Source: Manduca sexta (taxonomy: Eukaryota; Arthropoda; Insecta; Lepidoptera; Sphingidae). From it: a DNA stretch of 64,000 nt. Within the stretch, counting starts at the first letter, position 1, and every line of letters begins with the position of its first letter. Shown piece by piece: positions 1 through 12,100 of this stretch. The stretch lies in the NCBI RefSeq assembly GCF_014839805.1, contig NC_051140.1, positions 13,103,826 to 13,167,825 of the forward strand. Direction: 5' to 3'. A program made the translations under genes and the position numbers. Under the pieces are notes generated by a model. It was not told the origin of the DNA. It worked only from the letters and a program-made list of their open reading frames with translations, and made no database searches.

Positions 1-1
1 C

Positions 2-113
2 GGCTTCGAAAGGGTCACGTACGTCGGTACCTTCATAAATAACGCAGTAACTGTTGACCCGATAGTACTCAGTGAAGGTTACACCCCGAGCGTAACTTTC
101 ATGCTACACGGAG
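2..113 (+). CDS. Cadherin gene exon, first half of a repeat (5' partial)
   Basis: The open frame starts at base 2 and runs into a GTACGT donor at 114. It encodes the first half of a cadherin-like repeat and aligns with the later segments TGTFTEVGG...LSQGYDA and YDGIIRN...LLEGYTD. It ends in phase 1. The exon may begin before the window. Confidence 0.75.
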
Positions 114-3100
114 GTACGTACACAATATGAATATATGCGTCAATTTAATCTTTTGACAAGTAACGCTTGAGCTACTTACATTATTGCCTTTATTTCAGAT
201 CTCGCCTCACACTTCCAGCCAACCTCAGTGGGTCAAACCGTAAGCATCGCACTGCGGAACCCCATTCCTGCAGCGTCAATGCCTGCTAACGGCATAATAG
301 TTCTCGAAGTGCAGGCTTCGGCTCCGGGTGCCGTCACGGCGCACACCACGGTCGTGCTTACTGTTGTCGCGGAAAGTGACCTCATTCCGATTGTTGAGCT
401 CGTTTTCAGCGCAACCCATTACACTGGCACCTTTACCGAAGTGGGAGGTCTCGTGTTTACCACACCGATCACACTATCTCAAGGATACGACGCCACGGTG
501 CAGTTCACTCTAGAAGGAGGTACGTGTTGCTTTATTTCGATTGGTTATAAATTTAACTGTATCTATACTCCGCTGAACGGTGTAGAACACAGACGCTAAT
601 GCTGATCTTTCTTTCAGATGACTCTCAGTGGTTTGGTCTCACGCGATCACAAAACTCGGCGATTCTGACTTTAACTAACGAGATACCTGGAGCAGTAATG
701 GCAAACAACCGACATCTCATCTTCTTTGTTGTCGCTCAAAGGCCTGGTAGTTCTAATGCCAGAGCTACGATTGTCATCTCATTGAATAACGGTAGGTACA
801 ATATCTTCAGTTTGTATAAAAATATTCGTTCACATTGTTTACAACATGCTACGTCTTGTCACTCATATTATTTTTAAATCATTTACAGAGGGTATTTTTA
901 ATGCCTCGAAGAAAGAAGTGGAATTATTCATCAATAGTCGTCCCCGATGAAAAGGACTCGTTTATGAATCATAATTATTGTTGAATTTAATGTATTCTAA
1001 TTTATATGTTTTATCCTAGAATTTGTTACTTTTCTACATGTCTCTTCTTAGTATTATCATTATCTTACGACTGTGGTTTTCATACATCAAATCGTTTAAG
1101 GCAAACCAACATTTATAAAAAAAAATATTGCGTTCAGGCAGGTTAAGGGATTGTTTTGTTGATTTCAGATGCGAACATAGAATTGGATGTGCGTTTTGAT
1201 AGAGTTCTATATGATGGAATTATTCGAAACAATGTCGTCGTGCATGAAAAAATTCTACTTGAAGGCTATACTGATCAAAATATTGAAATAAATGGCGGTA
1301 AGGACCCAGCGCCTTGTTCTTCCAATTATTTGTTCTTAATTTCTGTGTATTGTTTTTTATAGGGGCACGGCAAATTAGCCTCTCTGAACCTGATGGTAAG
1401 TGGAGTAGGGTGAAGTTGAATGTCGACTGATGAGAGATGATTACCTCTCGATAGTCGACACAATTGTGCCGGCCTGTTGGAACCGGATATACACAGACTG
1501 ATCCCGAAACGTGACACACTTACGTGGGCCATTATATTGCTGTACAGGCGGATATAAAATATATTCTACAAACAGCAATTGCTTGTAAATTTCCTCCACA
1601 TAAATTATACCTCATTAACATTATTCAGAGTTCTCGGGTTTGTTCGTGGCGCGGGTGTCGAATGGTGAACTATTTGTGCAAAAGTGGAATTGGGCCACAA
1701 TACCAAACGTCAATCACATAGCGTTGGAGCTGCAAGTGTCTACTGCGCGCGCTATTCTGTTGCTTGTCGTAGATCATTCAGGTAATCATTCTTCACTTTT
1801 TATGTTCTTTCTTTTGTCTACTATTTTGACAAGAAGTATTTACAGGATTTTTGTATATTATGTAATTTCAATTATAATTAATTCAAAATAAATGAAATTT
1901 ATCCTTTAGAATTAAAAAAAAACTTTTTTTTCCATTAAGTGATACGGAATTATATAATATATAGAACATAATGATCAACATAAAGTTTTTTCTTAGGTGA
2001 AGAGCCTTCTATACCTGTGGTCACGTTCAACTCTCCCTCATACAGCCTGAGCGTGGACAACACACAGACTGGCTTCATTGGACGCGTGGTTGCGACTGCT
2101 GACAATGGAGAAACCATCAGATACTCTATATCATCTAATGGTAAGTAGCGAACTATGCATTTACAGGACTTACCTATTTTAGGATTCAGAAATAATTTTC
2201 AAAATGGTATAGAAAATTAGATACTTAGGTTTTGGAGAGAGAGTTATATTCACTGGCTGCGTTTCTAGTAATATAATCTCGTTATCAGGAAAACATTTTA
2301 AATATATTGTTATCTCATACATAATAGGTAATAACATATATAAAAATGGGACAGTATTATGATGCTATTGAAACCAAACGCCTTGAACAAATTTTAAGCA
2401 ATCTTACATTTTTGCGAACTTACTATATGAAATATGGTATGAATTATACTACAATTTATTTATTATCTACTTTTATATATAAGCTACTCTTATACTTGAA
2501 TATTTATGATTATAAAGAACAATTTTATTTAGTTTAAATATCTTTAAGTAACCAAATCTTTCGTTTGAAAATATAAGCTAAAGAATTAAAATCCGACTGC
2601 GAAGTATTTTTAAAAGTACTATTACTAAAAATTGCGGTCTTCAATAATTACGGTTTTGTCACCTCTACAACCGCGCTGGCACGCAACTGTAATAACGTTT
2701 TAATTTATATGAGTCGACACCTACAAGCTACATCTCTACCTACAGGCTTTACTTTATTTTTGCATAAAATTATAATCAAAATCGTTTATTAAGATATCGT
2801 AATAAAAATTATATAATTGAACGAAGTCTTTGCCTATTGCGATAAATATTTAACATCTAGAAAGTAACTAAAAAAGAAACCATAGTACCTACACATGATA
2901 CAATACTAAACCTACATAGCCATTCTTTAGATCTGACGGAGTCGGCTAAACAAAGTACAGTACAATATAAAACTGTGATTTATAAAATATTATTTCCAGA
3001 TCATCTTGCAGACCGGCTCTCAATAAACGACAATGGTGAAGTCCATTTATCCGCTCCAGCGCCTAGCGGAGTTTATTCTGCGGTAGTTATCGCAACTACT

Positions 3101-6100
3101 GTCTTTACACAGGCCCGATCTGAGGCTACGGTATGTGAAATTGTCTTACAGCCATTTTCATTAAACAACCCCAATCGCTTTTTCGATCCATCGCGAAAAA
3201 AGAACAAAGTTTTTGTCTTAATATGCTTTACAGTTATTTTGATTGGTTTCTTTTCGAGATCGGTTCAACGATTTAGGTTCGGATCGTTTATATCGTTAAA
3301 ATTATCAAATCCATACCATATAGTTACGCCCGTATTCATAGACTTTTTTTATCTAAGGACGGAGCAAAGCTGTGATAACAAGTCTGTTTTTCAGTGCTGA
3401 CGGCATGACAGCCTTCGCAGTTCGTAGACATAGAGCCGTTGTGATTGGCTTATATTGTTGTACCTTAATATTAGCCAATCACTACGGCCCTATGTCTGTT
3501 TCTTAGTGCCGTTGGGTACTGAGAAACAGACTTGTTATCACAGCATTGCTCCGTCCTTTGATAAAAAAACGTCTATGAATAAGGGGGTTATAATATAATC
3601 TGAAATAAATTCTATAAATATGTTGTCATTTACATGACACTAGTTTATATTCGTACTTGCATTCTTCGCTTCAGTATTCATTGTTATAATATCTGTGGCT
3701 TCCTGTGTCATGTTATTTAATTATTATTGTAATGTTTATGAATTTATGGACACATCTTAAGAAAGACATCCTTGTGTCTGACATTTGTAATGGTAATAAG
3801 CATTTTACTTTGATTGCATCGACCTGTTTAATAATTTTTATGACGGAATATGACCACAATGTTGCATTACTTGCATATTTAATACCATTCTTTTCTTCTT
3901 TCACAGCTCCACATAACCGTGACCACAGTAACAACTTGTGGTGATGACAACCTGGTGTTGCCACCGTTAATAATCCTAAACAGAGACGAAGAAGTAGCTC
4001 ATCAAAATCTAGTCGTTCTAAACGAAACTGAGCATCCAGGATGCCGCTTCGTTCTTACCAACCGTTGGCCAGCTAATCAGTCGTGGCTATACATTGATGA
4101 AGCAGGATTACATACAAAGGCAATCGACAGAGAGCACGAATCCATAGCTTTTATGACATTGTCACAAGTCCAAGTGGAACTCACATTACTATGTAATGAT
4201 GAAACCGCTAGAATGAAACGCTCGCTTGATACAAGACCAGAATGGCTTAGTCGGTACGATTACGGAACTAATGAATGGATCCTAACTGACAACATTTCTT
4301 ACAATCCCAGGCGAAGTTTAGTCAATTTAATCGTCAATGATATAAATGATAATCGTCCAATATTTATCGGAAAAGAAAATGAACCAATCGCAGTTGGCTA
4401 TCCGATAGACGACTTAGTGGAAACTGTTATGCCCCGTTCTTTAGCGGAGTTACAGGTAAGTCAACTAATAAATAAATATTGTATTTAGTATTAGACAAAG
4501 GGAATCCATTTATGTAATAAACGAGGAAATAGTTTTTTTAGTTTTTTTTGATAATCATCCGGGCAATTAAATCCATAATTTAATACTCTATTCCATTAAT
4601 GCAATATCACTTCGATTAGGTAACCTTGAAAATCTGAGGGAAGCGTCAACTCAGTCACCTGTTTAAAATTTAACTTTATCTTTGGTAGAATCTGCACAAC
4701 GATAAAGAATAACAATGTGTAATGACTAATGACGGTCTTCGTAACAAAACCGCGCACTGACCATATAGTAATAATAATTAAAAGCTATTAATAAGAAAAA
4801 CCAAACATCGTATTTTATAATATTTTAGTTATCTTTACTTTGGTTGTTTTTTTTTTTTATTATTTTTTATTTTGCTTATTGTTTCATTGGTTTCGTAATG
4901 AAAATGCCACGACATTTTTTTATTCCATTTATCTACTCCTAAAGTACACATCATGTTAATTTGCAACGATCGCTGGCAAATTAATAAGGAACATTTTGAT
5001 AGTTTAAAATTTTCAAACAGACGTAAAATTGTTTTTAAAGCAATTATTCATAAAAGACTATTCTCGTTGACTCGTATACCGAAAATTTATAGAACGACTG
5101 CTCAAGGCCGTTTGGTGGGGGGAAGGTCTTAACGTTATTTACCAATTTTTTATATATAAATTGGATTACAATGTATCCTATTTTATTTATTATTGATGAT
5201 GACTAATGCTTTTATAGATTCACTAAAATTCACTTAAGCACACATAAAAAACCTACTAACAAAATTATAATTTGTCCATTAGCTTTTACCGAAATATCGA
5301 GAGGAGACTAAAATTACACAAACAGGATTTAGGTATGATGGACATAGTAAATGACTTTATTTATAAACATGACACTGGCTTACGAATAAAATAAAATATA
5401 ATCGTGCATAATGAATAATATAAATAAGTAAATAATGCAAATTCTTGTGTATAACACATAATATATTGTATAACAATAACGTAATCGGTCATGCATACGT
5501 TTATAAAACAACTTAATTCTTTTTTGTATTTATTTGTCATATTATACTTTTTATTTGTTAACAACACACGCAGTAAAGGAGCTTATATGTTATTCACATT
5601 GTTAATAAAACCTCAATGGCACTGTGTAACTCCAACCGCAGCAATGATACAGCAAAACATAATAAGCTTACAATACTGGATTTTATTCTGCATTTTAATG
5701 AGAAATTTCTGCCTTTTGCATAATAGTTTTGGATTTCCAATCAAAACGGAGTTTTGCATCTAGGTTATGGTAGCAGTTCCGCCCGAAAAATTTCTTCCTA
5801 TAAAAAAGTCAGTAATATGTTCCGGGATGAAAAGTAACATACAATATGTTAAACCAGGATTTGGTACATCGCTGTGAGGTTCTTTTAATTTATTTCTATC
5901 GTCTCAATATTTTCACAAACTGACACATTTATATTAGCACGCGACTTCGCCTGCATGGAAATCCTTACCCGCAACAAAAGTCCATAAAACCCTGAACGAT
6001 TCCAGAACCATCTATGTAACAAATCAGATTACAAATACCATTACATTTTTCAGGAGTAAATTTCCGGGATAAATAGCAACCTATGTATGGCTATTACATG

Positions 6101-9100
6101 GTTTACCTGGATCAGTTGTTTCTGGGTTAACTTCTAACATCCAAATACTGTTATTGATAAGATACAATTAGTAAGATTATACCCTATCTCTTATATACCA
6201 TATATACCTTATAAGATAGAAACATTAGGCGGCTGTAAACTATTTTACAAAGTATGTGTAATTCAAAAAGCGTTCCGTAAATCCAAAGCTGTAAAGCTTA
6301 TCTCTTTGCAGCTATCTCCGCTACTCTGCAAATCCTAAGCCAGGGCCGTCTAGAAAATGATCGCAAACTCCGATATTCGTCAACCTTATAAAATAAATAA
6401 CTTGACTTCTGTCTGTCGTGTATTAATTAATCAGAAAAGAATTACATACATATATTCTGTTATTGCGAGGCATCAGAAAGGCTTATTTTATAATCTGTTG
6501 TTGGGGTGATCGAGTATCGAAGATCCATCTCAAGTTTCGCATTATTATCAGATCGAGTTGCATGTTTTTATATAGGTATTAATTACCTTCATACGTAAGG
6601 CGATAAATTAATTAAACATGTTTATTCTTGTTAACCTACCTATTGTTATGTGAAAGTATATGTCTAATTTTAATCAAACATCTAGAAAGTTAAACGAGAA
6701 ATGCTTATATATATACTTATATGTGAAAAATTAATAACCTTGTATTTCTTTATAATAAATAGCATGTTTTTCCCAATTTTTCTAAAAATATTTCACACTT
6801 CCCGTATCTTACATCGTTTTATCGCCCTTATTTCGGCAACATCATGACGAGGGTGCCTTAATAAAATGCCTTCATCGAGATTCGATAATATGTTTAAAAG
6901 TTATTTATCTTTAAGAATAAAGATACTAACAAAACATGATCTATTACTTCCGATCTATGGAATATCAAAAATCAGTGCAAATGTAGATATTTAACGGTAC
7001 GATCAAGTCGCTCCGGTGATAGTCATGGTCACGACTGCCCAAAAACATCCGCAACACCAACCAGCATTTCGAATTATATTCCATAATACTGCTCTACGTT
7101 TCTCACACTTATAAATTAAGGGCAGAATTAATAAATCAATCTCATCTTCAAGTAAAATCTCTAGTAGACATTTTCAGTCTTACTTATAAAATATTCGCTA
7201 AGCTATGCTTAGTTAAAACACAAATTTACTCGATCAACTGTAAGTCGAAACCCGCTATCTTGCCTCCTAATAAGGTTTTGTCATATTTTTGAGATCAGCC
7301 TATGTATTTGCGGTTCCAACAGGCCGGCATAATTATGTCGACTACCGAGGGGTATATATTTATGATACAGAATAATTTTCTATTTCGCCTCAAAAGAAAT
7401 TAAAAGACCGTGTTTAGCAAATTAAATTTGTTTTTGTCCCCAATGAACTTACAAGTTAAGTACCTACTTAATTTAATAAGTATAAAAAGTTTGAAGTGCC
7501 CAAAAGCTGGGGCGCGGTGGAAACTTCTCCAATCGTATGTAGGTACAGTCCGTACTATAATTGCTTCACAAATTCGAATCACACACTGCTCATTATCTAT
7601 AAACGTTAAGTTTAATATAAATATTTTTGTCAAAATATTTTTTGTGCAGAAAAATATTACTAAGGATATTAAATTATATACGCCATATTTTGAAATTTTA
7701 AATTTGTTTAAGAACTACTAACCAACTGTACACACATAATACACACGTACACATACCAATGCCCAAGTTGTCTCTTTAATGAGTGTTGAGCACGTCTGCT
7801 ACCGGTTCTACATTTGGCATTCTTTTTAATTTTTGACAATCGGTTAAGTACTGCTGCCAAAAATAGACGGAATTTTCGTGCTTTACGGCTTTTGTCATGT
7901 CTATAACTGAAATAAATCTAATAGCCCATAATATGATAGGACCCTTTCATTTATTAATTGATTTAGTGGTGCTTTACAACTAGCTGTTCCAGTTATAAAT
8001 GTCCTTAAAATGCTTCCTTAATTCATTATTTTATCTACCACTTTGCTATGGATGGAAATGGACAATAAATATTTCCAACTCCTCCTCATCCTTCTATTTG
8101 ATTAATGTCGTTTCGGTATAATGTCAGATTAATGTTCCCTAACACCCGCCGGGCTTCACCAGTCAGTGTCATAAAATGCGTGCCATTGCTGATCCTGGCT
8201 TACAAGGTGCAGCGGCGGGTGTGAGGCGCTTGTGTCACCGCCTACGAGAAAGCGACGTATCTACTATATTCTTGTTCAAGAAACGTATAATAGATGTAGA
8301 TCTCATATAAATAAAGAGACATATATAAATAGTTGATCGCTGACTGTTCACACTACCGGCGAGAACTCACTCTGAAGAAGTTTTGCGAGTAATAGCCCAT
8401 CGCAGTCGAACAGTTGCTATAGCCCAGCGACAAAACTATCAAAACTATACACTCGCTCCTCAAAGGTCGCTAACTCGTTTATAGTTTCTATACCTAATCG
8501 CTTCTCGTTCATCGTAGGCAGTAAGACCAGTGCCTTAGGACAGAAAAGTCTCTGCTGGCAAAAATTAAGTCTGAAAACAATATCCCACTGCTGTTAATTC
8601 GTTCCGTGTTTATAGTTTTACCACTAGCAATAAGTACAAAGGAATAATTTATACAAAGCTCAGAGTAGTTTTAGACATTGTTTAAACACCAAACGGGTTA
8701 GTTACCTACGTCTTGTTTTATATTAATGTAGAATTTATTATAAACATTATATTACTAACTAGTTTTGAATGTTAACATTTTGTGTGTTTTTCTGTCGGGT
8801 ATATATTAAGTGTTTGCATCATGCTCGTAACGTTACGTTCAGCTTTTAATAATAAATATAAGATTCCTGCCAAAATGTCTCAGAAGGAGGCTATCGAAAT
8901 CCCACATAAAGATACTAAAGCATTATTTCTTTTTAAACCCAGTGTCAAGCATTTTTTGGAGTTTAAAAGGATTTACTTATGTGGATAGTGATATTTGTTT
9001 TTACTCTTATCTCTATTTTTTTTTAGATTTTATTCACGGCTCTACCAATGTCTCAAAATTTTACGGCATAAAAATTAGCCTACCTACTTTCCAGAGTATC

Positions 9101-12100
9101 GAACAATCTCCTTACCAAATTTATTCGAAATTGTTTAAGTGGTTCAGCCGTGAAAGCATAATAGACAGACAAATTAACAATTATTTTCGCATTTATAATA
9201 TAAGTTAATGGTATTTAGGATTGTAAAAAAAATATCTGGATATACATTATAATAAAATTTACATTGCTAGCTTTGTTTAAGTATGTTGTAGCTTCTCATT
9301 GCCAGAATGTAATTAAAATTATTTTTGTTTAAGCCATTATGACCTCTGACATCCATTATACAAAAATATGTGCAAAAAAAAATTTGCATCAGACCCGAGT
9401 CAACTCTTAAGCATGTTTGTGTTGTATTTTCATTGAGATAGGTTGCAGTCTGCAAGGTTATCCCGAAATCCATTGGCGTAGCCAGGAACTTTCTGTAGGG
9501 AGGCAGCTAACTGAAACCGCGAGACTTTTTCCAAGACGGACAAAGATGTTTATAGGATCGGAGCAGCTCAACCTTGACCTCCCCTTCCTGTTCCTAACAA
9601 CGCTAATGTCCCCAACATAGTTAATGAAATAAAAAAAATACTGCACATTCCTTCATTTTTAAATAAGAAAGGATGTTAAGAGATTTGAACAAAAAAACTG
9701 ACAATAAGGAAAATATCGTATTGTTTTCAGGCGACTGATGCAGACGTCGGTATAAATGCAGCTTTAGTTTACTGGAGCACTGAAGAATTGATATCAGTCG
9801 CGCCGACAACTGGCTTTGTTCACGTGCGGGATGGAGTCAATTTAGAAAACAATACACGGCTTGTAATACACGCTACCGATCGGCGAGGCACAGGTCTCAG
9901 TGGCTCCATAGAGCTTCTGGTAAGTAAACCTGTAGTTGCAGTTGTAACAGCTTACAGATGATTACAATAAACTATCGTAATCTCTAGTCTAAAATCAGTT
10001 GTGATACGGAAAATTCTTGCCGTCGGTCTGCACCTAGAAATCTGTACTGTCATCAAAATACATGAATATGACGCAATCTTAGTGGATCCACAGATTGTCG
10101 ATACATTTAGATGGTATGAAATGATTGACATTATAAATATTATATATAATGTCTATGCAATATCTTTAGTATTAATGCGTTAGTGTTTATTTGAAATGTT
10201 CTGCTATTTTAATTTTATTAAAACGTGTTAGCATTTTATAAATACATACAGAGTGGCGCAAAGATTATCACATTATTTCTTTTTCACACAGTACAATTTT
10301 TTATAGAACGATTTGCAAAGTATTAATGAAATATAAACATTCGTTTAGCATATTTTTCTCGTTATAATAATTTATAAAATTTCGCTGTTTATAATAACTT
10401 AAATTTAATTACATAAATAGTCCATTGAAATGTTACATTTTTTAGGCCTTACCTTGCGTTTTTTAGAGGACGCAATTTTATTTTTTTGAAGTGTAGGGGG
10501 GGTCAGTCTAAAGCTAAAACCAAGTTTGTGGGGTCGCCACCCTTGTCCGACGGCCGGCATCTTGGGTTGAAATGATTTTTACGATGTATCTCTTAAACTA
10601 TTTATCTGACAAAAATGTATAAATATTTTTGTTGCAAATTAAATTCTCTACAACTTTGGTCTAGTAACTTTTGTTGTAGAACTATAAATAAAAAGTTATA
10701 AGCGAAAATGTTAAGAAATTCAATGTTAAGCAATATCCATTGCAACGTCATCCAGAACGTGTGTTTATAAGGTTCATAATACTTTTTTGTACTCTCATTA
10801 ATACCCAAATACCCAAGGGACCATTAGGGAACAAAAGAACATCTGCCTGCTATTATTATTATTATTTCTAACCTCTCTTATTGTAAGAATAGCTGATAAT
10901 ATCGTTCAACTTATATGTTTTAGTTGTGCTACATATTTCTGTACGTGCGGATGTATTTTATTCTGTTTCTAATTGTGAAGACGATTTCGAATGATTTTAG
11001 ACACGATTTTAACTTTAGTGAAAACTACTTTTTTTTATGAGCATTTTGACTTTTAAAAGACTTTTAAAAGTTAAAATGCTAATAAAAAACTTACTTACGA
11101 CAACTTCAACACAATATTATCAGCTATTCTTACAATAAGAGAGGTTAGAAATAATAATAATAATAGCAGGCAGATGTTCTTTTGTTCCCTAATGGTCCCT
11201 TGGGTATTTGGGTATTAATGAGAGTACAAAAAAAGTATTATGAACCTTATAAACACACGTTCTGATATGGATATTGCTTAACATTGAATTTCTTAACATT
11301 TTCGCTTATAACTTTTTTATTTATAGTTCTACGACAAAAGTTACTAGACCAAAGTTGTAGAGAATTTAATTTGCAACAAAAAATATTTATACATTTTTGT
11401 CAGATAAATAGTTTAAGAGATACATCGTAAAACCATTTCAACCCCTATTTTCAAGATGGCGGCCGTGGGACAAGGGTGGCGACCCCACAAACTTGGTTTT
11501 AGCTTTAGACTGACCCCCCCTACACTTCAAAAAAATAAAATTGCGTCCTCTAAAAAACGCAACCCCAAATTTAACTTTTCAATGGACTAAAATTCTATAT
11601 AAAATTATGAATAAAGTACGTAGTAATTAACAAATACTATGTAGATAAAACTTCTGTTTGACAAATAGATGCAAGAAAACTTTTGTTATGAATCAGCATA
11701 ACTTTAGACCAATAATTCTATTTCGTAGGGATAATTTTATAACATCGCATTTTTTTTATTTTTGGGAATTAAAAACTAGTGGCATATTACATTAAAACTA
11801 ATACCGGACATATATATTTTTTTAAATATCAAATAATGCATTTATTAGAATATCAAATGTAAATTGTGGTACAAACATTTATAAGTTATTATTTATTATT
11901 TAACTTTTCGGACGTGTTTTAACTAGTACTATCTGTGAATTCAATTGTTTAATAACATTTGCTTTATCCCAGAAGAGTCAATAGAACCGCAACTAGTGCA
12001 TCCACATTATGCCAAGAATCTTTGGCAAACTTTGCCTACAATTCAAGATTTTTAATTTAATGCAAATGATTTTTTAAAAAATATATATAATTATTTGTAA

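Larger units (their letters stand above)
4456..9730 (+). other. Large cadherin intron (5.3 kb)
   Basis: Intron between GTAAGT and TTGTTTTCAG. Most of it is featureless AT-rich DNA. It holds a degenerate dispersed element around 5936-6135 (start GCGACTTCGCCTGCATGG), a repeat copy at 7291-7352, a less AT-rich stretch with promoter-like sites at 8140-8580, and a repeat-like patch at 9470-9625 containing GGCGTAGCCAGGAA. No second gene can be supported. Confidence 0.7.
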
